Assembly: GCA_913031095.1 (NCBI GenBank)
Contig: CAJWGH010000015.1
Span: 1-10,604, forward strand
DNA from: an uncultured Chloroflexota bacterium
GTDB taxonomy: Bacteria; Chloroflexota; Dehalococcoidia; UBA3495
DNA: 10,604 bases
Direction of reading: 5' to 3'
Both the position numbers and the translations under genes were made by a program. This document shows, in pieces, positions 1-5,512 of the stretch. Numbering within the stretch: position 1 is the stretch's first letter; every line of letters starts with the position of its first letter. Below the pieces are notes generated by a model. It worked only from the letters and a program-made list of their open reading frames with translations. It had not been told where the DNA came from and ran no database searches.

Positions 1-227
1 CCCTGTCCTACGAAAATCAGCAGGAAGCCAAAGTGATCATCGTAGGCACTCCTGATACAGTGATTGAGAAGCTTAAGTGGGTGACTGAGACACTGAATCC
101 TGGATATCTGCTGATCTATGGCAACGAAGGCCCCATGAAACACGAGGACTCGATGCGGTCAATCGAATTATTGGGGAAGGAAGTGATTCCTGCGCTGCGG
201 GAAATCAAACTGCACCCTTACGATTAG
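1..227 (+). CDS. Luciferase-like monooxygenase (LLM class), C-terminal fragment
   Basis: This is the 3' end of a gene that begins before the window. The reading frame is open from the first full codon at position 3 to a TAG at 225-227, giving 75 residues. The segment reads GTPDTVIEKLKW early, then a hydrophobic strand with GYLLIYGNEG, and ends with MRSIELLGKEVIPALREI. This Gx-P-x-x-V-x-x-K-L block followed by 'S-x-E-L-x-G-x-E-V-I-P-A-L' near the C-terminus is characteristic of bacterial luciferase-family TIM-barrel oxidoreductases, which use FMNH2 or F420. These enzymes hydroxylate or cleave small organic substrates in the cytoplasm. The substrate cannot be judged because the catalytic N-terminal part is outside the window. 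An internal GTG at 33 is in frame but lies inside the conserved domain, so it is not the true start. A strong terminator follows 28 nt after the stop. Confidence 0.8.
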   Translation, partial: LSYENQQEAKVIIVGTPDTVIEKLKWVTETLNPGYLLIYGNEGPMKHEDSMRSIELLGKEVIPALREIKLHPYD

Positions 228-255
228 GTTCATGGGCTCAGCGTCCGTTGAATTT

Positions 256-287
256 AAAAGGTCCGGCACTTAAGTGCCGGACCTTTT
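256..287 (+). terminator. Intrinsic terminator, perfect palindrome
   Basis: A perfect 32-bp inverted repeat (16-bp arms, centre between 271 and 272) contains the core GGTCCGGCAC/GTGCCGGACC. It is followed by a T-rich run through 293 (interrupted by one C at 289). This is a textbook Rho-independent terminator for the monooxygenase gene ending at 227. The left arm begins with AAAA, so the reverse transcript would also carry a short U-run and the element could act in both directions. The neighbouring gene on the right runs the same way and is preceded by about 290 nt of its own leader, so it is probably a separate transcription unit. Confidence 0.92.
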
Positions 288-577
288 TCTTTTAAGCGGT
301 CTCCGACTTTCGCTGGAACTGCGGATAAAACTCACCCTGCAGGTTGTTCTCCCATATGGCCTAAGGGCCCAGGCGATTTAAGTTCTCCTCTTAAAAACCG
401 GCTCTTGGTACTTCGCGACAGTCATCATCGGTAAGCCTTAAGATTGTCATGAGAATCACTTAGTGTTACTACGTCGATGTTCTTCAAATAGAACTGCAAT
501 GTTTTCCACATCTGTACATGGGCATCATGGCTAACGGCGAGTATCATTTAGAGAATTCGGACCGCGAGGTAGCTATC
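288..577. other. Upstream region of the ICL/PEPM-like gene, no gene seen
   Basis: About 290 nt separate the terminator from the preferred start codon at 578. I see no convincing ORF, tRNA or riboswitch fold. A possible -35 (TTGTCA, 444-449) is followed after 17 nt by TACTAC, which is a poor -10, so the promoter is not settled. An inverted repeat GTTCT-N6-AGAAC lies at 479-494 and is listed separately. In-frame ATGs at 518 and 527 extend the downstream ORF into this region, but neither has a good ribosome binding site. Confidence 0.5.
479..494. promoter_or_regulatory. Small inverted repeat, possible operator
   Basis: The sequence GTTCT, then 6 nt (TCAAAT), then AGAAC forms a perfect 5-bp inverted repeat with a two-fold axis, 83 nt upstream of the chosen ATG at 578. 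Its right half overlaps TAGAAC, a 4/6 match to a -10 box. Spacing and position suit a dimeric repressor site, but arms this short occur often by chance. No regulator gene is adjacent. Confidence 0.2.
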
Positions 578-1438
578 ATGTCCGTCACGCGAGAGAGATT
601 TAGGCAGGTGATATCCAAGGATACCTGCACATTGGCCGCTAATATCTTCGACCCGTTATCCGCCCGAATCGCCCACATGCTGGAGTACGAAATATGTGTA
701 TTGTCGGGATCCGTTGGGAAAGTGGCCAATCTGGGAGTTCCAGACATCGTCATGTCCAATATGTCCGATGTTGTCGACCACTGTCGGCGCATCACCCGCA
801 TGGTTGATATCAGCTTGATGGTTGACGCTGAAGATGGGTTCGGCAACGCAGTCAATGTGACCAGGACCGTCCGAGATATGGAAGCCGCCGGCGTCGCCGC
901 GATCGAGATTGAGGACAATTTCGTTCCGAGACGGTTCAATATACAAGACCCGGGCCTGGTTTCCGAAGAAGAGCAAAGCGGAAAACTAAGAGCTGCTGTG
1001 GCCGCCCGCACCGACCCCTCCACTTTCATAGTCGCTCGATCCGCAGCCTTTGGGCTTTGTCCTTTAGGTGAGGCAGTTGACCGGGTGGCGGCTTACTCAC
1101 AAACCGGAGCCGAGGGTGTGATGCTCACTGGTGTCAAAAGCCGGGAGCAGGTCGAAGCGGCCCACAGCGCAACGTCGTTGCCAATCTTCATATTGAATCC
1201 GCCCTTGGATGCCCGCAACGACCTGGATTTTCTGGCCGACAATGGGGTCCGCATCCTCATGCTCGGCAATCCGACGTTCTCCGTGGTTGTAAAATCTATC
1301 TACGACAGCTTAAAGCGCCTCAAGGAAGGAACCCCTATGGAGGACTTATCAAACCTACTGGCTTCCCCTGAACTACTCAGGGCCGTAAATCGCACCGATG
1401 AATTTATCGGATTACAGGAAAAATACGTCCAGGATTAG
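578..1438 (+). CDS. Isocitrate lyase/PEP mutase superfamily enzyme, oxaloacetate decarboxylase-like
   Basis: The 286-residue product is a single (beta/alpha)8 barrel of the ICL/PEPM superfamily, which makes or breaks C-C or P-C bonds in 2-oxo acids with Mg2+. It resembles the Pseudomonas aeruginosa PA4872 oxaloacetate decarboxylase group in length and blocks: NIFDPLSAR (22-30), SGSV (43-46), MVDAEDGFGN (81-90), IEIEDN (109-114) and VARSAA (152-157). The KKCGH loop of true isocitrate lyases is absent. Compared with PA4872 as I recall it, the metal-site DAD is DAE, the Asn of RTN is Ala156, and the His of NGH (His235) is Asn231, so activity or substrate may differ. The start at 578 is preferred over in-frame ATGs at 518 and 527: GAGGT lies 7 nt upstream, and the protein then begins where the family begins. 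The DinB-fold gene follows after 36 nt, probably in the same operon. Confidence 0.85.
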   Translation: MSVTRERFRQVISKDTCTLAANIFDPLSARIAHMLEYEICVLSGSVGKVANLGVPDIVMSNMSDVVDHCRRITRMVDISLMVDAEDGFGNAVNVTRTVRDMEAAGVAAIEIEDNFVPRRFNIQDPGLVSEEEQSGKLRAAVAARTDPSTFIVARSAAFGLCPLGEAVDRVAAYSQTGAEGVMLTGVKSREQVEAAHSATSLPIFILNPPLDARNDLDFLADNGVRILMLGNPTFSVVVKSIYDSLKRLKEGTPMEDLSNLLASPELLRAVNRTDEFIGLQEKYVQD

Positions 1439-1474
1439 ATTCTATTCATCCAAGACACAAGTAGGAGACTCAAG

Positions 1475-2002
1475 ATGGCCAACAATCGAACCACCCTATC
1501 GGCGTTAAAGCGAAATTGGGACATGGTGCAATCCGCGGTGTCAGACGTGGATGACGCTACTTTGTCGATCCGGCCCAATGAAGATTCTAATTCCATGAGC
1601 TGGTTGATATGGCACATGGCACGGGTCACCGACCGTTTCATCCATCTTCGACTTCAGAACGTGCCTCAGATATGGTCGGAGGACGGCTGGTATGAAAAAT
1701 TCAATATGCCGGACGAGCCAGACGACATGGGAATGGGCTGGACCAAAGAGCAGGTTTCCGGCTGGCGAGCACCTTCCAAAGACCTGCTTATGGGATACTT
1801 TGATGAGGCAAACGCGTCAGCGGTCGAATACATCAGCGGCCTGTCGAATGAAGACATGAACCGAGAGATTCCGTGGACGACACCCCCCGGATCGATGGTG
1901 CAGGACGACGCTCTGGGGATCTTGGTGTGGGACAACATCGTCCACGGTGGCCAGGTAGCGTACCTGCGGGGTTATCATCAGGGCATGGGCTGGCACCGGT
2001 AG
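1475..2002 (+). CDS. DinB-fold (DUF664-like) protein
   Basis: The 175-residue soluble protein has the shape of the DinB/YfiT four-helix family, whose members include metal-dependent thiol transferases such as mycothiol and bacillithiol S-transferases. The N-terminal helix is followed by SWLIWHMARVTDRF (42-55), where His47 is the usual first metal ligand. The C-terminal helix carries DNIVHGGQVAYLRG (153-166), the typical H-x-GQ-x-x-YLRG ending, with His157. The common H-x3-H pair is here D-x3-H, so Asp153 sits at one ligand position. No signal peptide is present. The start is set by AGGAG at 1463-1467, 7 nt upstream of the ATG. It lies 36 nt behind the ICL/PEPM-like gene and probably shares its transcript. 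A detoxification or thiol-transfer role is possible from the family, but nothing here identifies a substrate. Confidence 0.8.
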   Translation: MANNRTTLSALKRNWDMVQSAVSDVDDATLSIRPNEDSNSMSWLIWHMARVTDRFIHLRLQNVPQIWSEDGWYEKFNMPDEPDDMGMGWTKEQVSGWRAPSKDLLMGYFDEANASAVEYISGLSNEDMNREIPWTTPPGSMVQDDALGILVWDNIVHGGQVAYLRGYHQGMGWHR

Positions 2003-2005
2003 CTC

Positions 2006-2866
2006 TTACAAATCTATCTTAAGCAGCTCTTCAGAAAAGACGATGTCCCCCCTGTAAATGCGCTGCATGGCCAGATTGGCATTGTAGAACGGCTCTTGTG
2101 CTGAAAGACCAGGACCCATGTGCACCAACACCAGTTTCTTGACGCCCGCCGCTTGGGCCATTTCAGCAGCCCCGGTGGTACCACACTGCCCTGGGGCCTC
2201 GCCGGTCTCGGCCATGACATCCTGGTCGTCCCAGCACATGCAGAGCATCATGTCAGCGTCCCGCGCCAAGTCGATCACAGATTGGCAAGGCTGAGTGTCA
2301 CCGGTGAAGACCACACTTCCGTCAGGTGTATCCACTCGGTAGGCCAAAGAGTCCAAGAAGGGTTGCACGTGTTCGGCTGATGCTGCGGTCACGTGCCAAT
2401 CCTTGCCAGACGCCACATCGCCTGGCCCGACGTTCCTAGCTTGCGGATTGGGAGGAATTCGGGGCAAGGTTCCGCCCCGGTTTACGTAGATCTGCTGACT
2501 AAGCGGATGTCCTACACGTGCCTTCCAATCGGGGGAGAACACCCCGTTCTCCCCAATAATGCCTCGCGTGATCTCTTCGGTCAGCGTCGGCCCATATACA
2601 TTCAGCTCCTGGCCGTTACCAGCTGCTTGGTCCCAACGGCAGAGCAGGAAACAAGGGTAGTCGATGTTGTGGTCAAAGTGGTGGTGAGTGAAGAACAGAT
2701 TGTCCACTTGGGTGGGGAACAATCCGGCTTTCACTAGCTTGTGGGTCGCTGCGGGCCCGCAATCAAACATCAACAGTTCATCACCGATCTTAAGTGCATG
2801 CGAGCTACCGAACCGGTCTGCTGTCGGCGTAGGGGTACCCCCTCCCAGAACGAATATCTCGGCCAT
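2006..2866 (-). CDS. MBL-fold metallo-hydrolase
   Basis: The 286-residue protein has the metallo-beta-lactamase alpha-beta-beta-alpha fold. The N-terminus EIFVLGGGTPTPT resembles the RNase Z/arylsulfatase branch. The zinc motif H-x-H-x-D-H is at 61-66 (HHHFDH), followed by His166 (SAEHVQPF), Asp190 (FTGDT) and His249 (LVLVHMGPG), so the dinuclear metal site looks complete. Residues specific to tRNase Z are not kept: the 'HEAT' position reads CMCW (209-212) and the 'HST' position has Gln227. A small-molecule hydrolase is therefore more likely than tRNA processing. AAAGGAG, 5 nt before the ATG, fixes the start. It lies 39 nt downstream of the SDR gene on the same strand, which suggests co-transcription and ring or ester hydrolysis in that pathway. 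Its stop is 3 nt from the convergent DinB gene. Confidence 0.88.
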   Translation of the reverse strand: MAEIFVLGGGTPTPTADRFGSSHALKIGDELLMFDCGPAATHKLVKAGLFPTQVDNLFFTHHHFDHNIDYPCFLLCRWDQAAGNGQELNVYGPTLTEEITRGIIGENGVFSPDWKARVGHPLSQQIYVNRGGTLPRIPPNPQARNVGPGDVASGKDWHVTAASAEHVQPFLDSLAYRVDTPDGSVVFTGDTQPCQSVIDLARDADMMLCMCWDDQDVMAETGEAPGQCGTTGAAEMAQAAGVKKLVLVHMGPGLSAQEPFYNANLAMQRIYRGDIVFSEELLKIDL

Positions 2867-2905
2867 GTGTTCTCCTTTGATCCGGGTGGGTTGTGGAATA
2901 GGGTT

Positions 2906-3655
2906 CTACTGGGCAGTAAGCCCACCGTCGATAACCAGTTCACTGCCAGTCATGAATGACGATTCGTCGGAGGCCAGGAAAAGCACTCCGTAGGCGATGT
3001 CTTCAGGCTGGCCGATCCGCCCCATGGGATGCCTTGCCTCGTTCAGTTCGCGGCCTTCTCTGGTGTTCAGCATGATTGGCGAGGTCATGGGTGTCTCGAT
3101 GACGCCGGGATGCACTGAATTGCAGCGTATCCCCTCTGATGCGTACTGGATGGCTGTCGACTTCGAAAGGAGCCTCACTGCTCCCTTGCTGGCCGCATAG
3201 GACGATGTTCGCCCGCCCGTGAGCCCAGCTATGGATGAGATGTTAACGATGGATCCTCCACCAACCTTCCTCAGTTCGGGGATTGCTGATTTAGTGCCCA
3301 GGAACACGCCTTTGGCATTGATGTCCATTACCAAATCCCACTCGTCAGAGGTCGTATCTTCAACGGTGTTGATCCTCGCGATACCTGCGTTGTTGACCAA
3401 GATGTCCAACTTCCCAAAACGCGCCACAGCGGTGGCCACGGCATCCTGCCAGGCGCTCTCGTCTGTGACGTCCAGGTGAACAAATACGCACTCGCCGCCC
3501 AGCTCAATGATCTCAGCCTCCACCCGACGACCTTCGTCCACAAGCACATCGCCAATGACGACTTTAGCCCCTTCCTGGGCAAACATCCGGGCTTCCACAG
3601 CACCCATCCCTCTGGCACCGCCGCTGATAAGTGCAACTTTGTTCTCCAGGCGCAT
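2906..3655 (-). CDS. Short-chain dehydrogenase/reductase (SDR), classical type
   Basis: The 249-residue protein is a full-length classical SDR. The cofactor loop SGGARGMG is at 11-18, with Asp36 at the end of the second strand, which usually means NAD(H) preference. NNAG is at 88-91. The catalytic tetrad is Asn113, Ser140, Tyr153 and Lys157, the last two in SYAASKGA. PG at 183-184 and the C-terminal MTGSELVIDGG complete the pattern. The enzyme would oxidise a hydroxyl or reduce a ketone. Lying between a Rieske oxygenase upstream and an MBL hydrolase downstream, a diol or alcohol dehydrogenase step is the natural guess. The start has GGAGAT just upstream. A perfect TTGACA is found on the minus strand at 3714-3719, but the hexamer 17 nt further on is not a good -10, so an internal promoter is uncertain. 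Confidence 0.93.
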   Translation of the reverse strand: MRLENKVALISGGARGMGAVEARMFAQEGAKVVIGDVLVDEGRRVEAEIIELGGECVFVHLDVTDESAWQDAVATAVARFGKLDILVNNAGIARINTVEDTTSDEWDLVMDINAKGVFLGTKSAIPELRKVGGGSIVNISSIAGLTGGRTSSYAASKGAVRLLSKSTAIQYASEGIRCNSVHPGVIETPMTSPIMLNTREGRELNEARHPMGRIGQPEDIAYGVLFLASDESSFMTGSELVIDGGLTAQ

Positions 3656-3726
3656 AAATCATCTCCAACGATTGTCCAATCAAGATCCGGTTCGGATGTT
3701 TCAAGTCTCTCACTGTCAAACTTCGG

Positions 3727-3771
3727 CAGCCTCTGGAAACCCCTCGGACAAACAGTTTTCGAGTGAGGCTG
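3727..3771 (-). terminator. Weak stem-loop after the Rieske gene
   Basis: CAGCCTC (3727-3733) and GAGGCTG (3765-3771) form a 7-bp stem around a 31-nt loop in the 147-nt gap after the Rieske stop. An inner CTCG/CGAG pair (3743-3746/3760-3763) could extend the fold. There is no clear U-run after it on the minus strand, so it may attenuate, stabilise the upstream mRNA end, or do nothing. Confidence 0.2.
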
Positions 3772-3802
3772 GGCCGCGGCAATCCAGTCCCGACGTCCTA
3801 AC

Positions 3803-5056
3803 CTATGGGTGCATCCTACTGATCAAGGCGTCTTTCCAGTTGTCGTCTTTCGCATAGGTATCTTGAGCCGCACGTATATTGTAGTAAGTAGGAGCTACAC
3901 CTAGTGGTTCGCCGTCGTCTTTAACTGTCTCTATGGCTTCCTCTAACAGTTTGCGAGCCGCGACGATGGCGATATCGGCAGGTCCCAGGAATTCCTGCGT
4001 GCGGTCTACTATCGGGCCCATGCTCTCCTGGATGGCTCGGTCTTGGGCGTTGATCCCACGGATGCCAGTGAACGTTTGGGTCTTCTGGATCTCTCTATCC
4101 AGCATGTAGTTGTTATCTCGGTTTCGGATGGACCGGAAATTGTTGGCAGGGTCCACGTCTTCTTGAAGATTGTTTCCTGAATCCTTAAGGGCGCTGTCTT
4201 CTTCGGGCAAGGGATCGTCTCCCCAACTGTATCCCCAGTTGTATACCATGACGTTATAGTCATCCATTGGCACCCAGAAGTGGCCGTCGACAACCGTCTT
4301 TCCATACCGACTAGGCCGGAGTTGGGTGAACGGCATCACGTAGTGGTAGCCCCGCACAAAAGTCTTGTCCTCGCCAATAGACCTGATACCGAAGTACCTA
4401 AAACCATAATCGGTTGTTTCAACCTCCAGGTCAGGGGCCGCGCCCTGTAAAAAGGGAGAATTTGGGGAGATCCCGGGCTCATCGGTCTCGTCAGTCAGCT
4501 TGCGGTGAAGGATGGGCGCATGGGAGGTGTCTATGCCTCCTTCCATAGCCTGAAGCCAATTGCACTCCTGCCAGACCTTGGTCATGTATCGATGAGTCTC
4601 GGGCACCTGGGTCAGCTCAAACGCAGGCGGAGCCGGCTTCTTTTCTGCTGGACCCATGTAAGCCCAAATGACCCCACCCATTTCCAAGGTCGGATAGGCG
4701 GTTATCTTGACCCGGTCGTTGAACTTCCTAGGCTCATTCATCTGGTCAACACAATTGCCTTCTACATCGAACTTCCAACCGTGATAGACGCAGCGTATAC
4801 CGCATTCTTCGTTCCGGCCGAAATAGAGACTAGCACGGCGATGGGGGCAGGCTTCCTGGACAAGACCAACCCGAGCGTCGGTATTACGGAAAGCCAACAA
4901 ATCCTCTCCCATAAGAGTAACCCGCACCGGAGGGCAATCTGACTCTGGTATTTCTAATGAGAGTAAGGCAGGCAACCAATAGCGGCGCATGGCGTCACCC
5001 ATGGGCGTGCCTGGCCCCACCCGGCTGATCGCTTCATTCAAAGCGTGGTCTAGCAT
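3803..5056 (-). CDS. Rieske non-haem iron oxygenase, phthalate 4,5-dioxygenase-like alpha subunit
   Basis: The 417-residue protein is a terminal oxygenase subunit. It hydroxylates aromatic or related rings using electrons from a separate reductase. The N-terminal Rieske [2Fe-2S] domain binds through Cys70/His72 (CPHRRA) and Cys89/His92 (CVYHGWKFD). The catalytic domain has ECNWLQAMEGGIDTSHA (164-180), with Asp176, His179 and His184 as bridging residue and mononuclear iron ligands. The third carboxylate should be in or near the late block QDRAIQESMGPIVDR (338-352). This block, together with GTPMGDAMRRYWLPA near the N-terminus, points to the phthalate 4,5-dioxygenase-like branch. GGGAGGA precedes the ATG closely. 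No ferredoxin, reductase or beta subunit gene is adjacent, so electrons must come from elsewhere. The SDR and MBL genes follow on the same strand after a 147-nt gap, suggesting one pathway. The substrate is unknown. Confidence 0.93.
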   Translation of the reverse strand: MLDHALNEAISRVGPGTPMGDAMRRYWLPALLSLEIPESDCPPVRVTLMGEDLLAFRNTDARVGLVQEACPHRRASLYFGRNEECGIRCVYHGWKFDVEGNCVDQMNEPRKFNDRVKITAYPTLEMGGVIWAYMGPAEKKPAPPAFELTQVPETHRYMTKVWQECNWLQAMEGGIDTSHAPILHRKLTDETDEPGISPNSPFLQGAAPDLEVETTDYGFRYFGIRSIGEDKTFVRGYHYVMPFTQLRPSRYGKTVVDGHFWVPMDDYNVMVYNWGYSWGDDPLPEEDSALKDSGNNLQEDVDPANNFRSIRNRDNNYMLDREIQKTQTFTGIRGINAQDRAIQESMGPIVDRTQEFLGPADIAIVAARKLLEEAIETVKDDGEPLGVAPTYYNIRAAQDTYAKDDNWKDALISRMHP

Positions 5057-5098
5057 CTGATTCCTCCCTGATATGGTCTGTTAACCCGTTGCCGTTCA

Positions 5099-5305
5099 CT
5101 AGAGATGAGAACCGGAGATAATCTGCTCAAAGGGGGATTTCTGAAATTCGGAAGCGATTTCAAGAGCACTGATGAAGAACCGAGTCTTCCTGCTCAGGAT
5201 CAAATCCTTAACATCCAGGCACAAGACCTCGGTGAAGAAATCTTCTGAGCTTTGGGCATCCCCAACTCTTAGCACCACATTCCTCAACATCTTGGATTTG
5301 ATCAC
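5099..5305 (-). pseudogene. Truncated VOC (glyoxalase/bleomycin-resistance fold) fragment
   Basis: A 68-codon reading frame (GTG at 5303-5305, or ATG at 5288-5290) reads MLRNVVLRVGDAQSSEDFF, then TEVLCLDV. This matches the opening of VOC-superfamily proteins, which typically read 'hVvLRVrDlerSv-FYtevLGLeV'. RKTRFFISALEIASEF then resembles the next strands, but the usual metal-ligand His/Glu pattern is blurred. The frame stops at 5099, 42 nt before the Rieske start, so the second beta-alpha-beta-beta-beta module needed for a VOC fold is missing. Neither start codon has a ribosome binding site. I read it as a decayed remnant. It could instead be a short expressed half-domain, or the resemblance could be chance. 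VOC dioxygenases or isomerases often sit beside Rieske genes, which fits a lost pathway gene. Confidence 0.4.
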
Positions 5306-5423
5306 GGCACCGCAATTGTATTTCGCCGCTCTTGGAACCCGATTTTATCACTGTTGGTTCCCGCCTAAACAATTGGGAGCGTTAATGCGCTCATGTTGTG
5401 CAAAATAGCATAGTCGATGTGAC

Positions 5424-5452
5424 TCGAAATGAAAGCCAACAGAGAGTACAAT
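5424..5452 (+). promoter_or_regulatory. Candidate sigma-70-type promoter for the DUF1501 operon
   Basis: TCGAAA (5424-5429, 4/6 match to TTGACA), 17 nt, then TACAAT (5447-5452, 5/6 match to TATAAT). Transcription would begin near 5459 and leave a leader of about 54 nt before the ATG at 5513. Spacing and position are right, but the -35 is imperfect and no experiment supports it. Confidence 0.4.
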
Positions 5453-5512
5453 GTTCGCTACCAACCTGACTTGTAAAAGAGATTTTCCTCCGAGCCATAG
5501 GAGCCGTGATAT

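Larger units (their letters stand above)
5057..5512. other. Divergent intergenic region between the Rieske and DUF1501 genes
   Basis: This 456-nt stretch separates two divergent transcription units and must carry promoters for both. It holds a degenerate minus-strand VOC fragment and a plausible plus-strand promoter, listed separately. GAGCG-N6-CGCTC at 5377-5392 is a small inverted repeat that could be an operator. I find no convincing -35/-10 pair for the Rieske gene within about 60 nt of its start. No RNA gene is recognised. Confidence 0.5.

Noticed and set aside
544..1029. A 161-codon minus-strand frame inside the ICL/PEPM-like gene
   Set aside because: The Ser/Ala-rich translation is typical of a shadow frame, and the plus-strand protein has clear family motifs.
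3685..3719. TTGACA on the minus strand (3714-3719) with a small hairpin ATCCG-GTT-CGGAT (3685-3697) as promoter and operator for the SDR gene
   Set aside because: The -35 is perfect, but the hexamer 17 nt on (TCCGAA) is a poor -10, so I did not list it as a promoter.
4505..4942. A 145-codon plus-strand frame inside the Rieske gene
   Set aside because: It overlaps the Rieske and iron-ligand motifs on the opposite strand and shows no domain of its own.
5172..5408. A 78-codon plus-strand frame across the VOC remnant
   Set aside because: Its translation has no family resemblance and it ends well before the DUF1501 start; the opposite strand gives a better VOC match.
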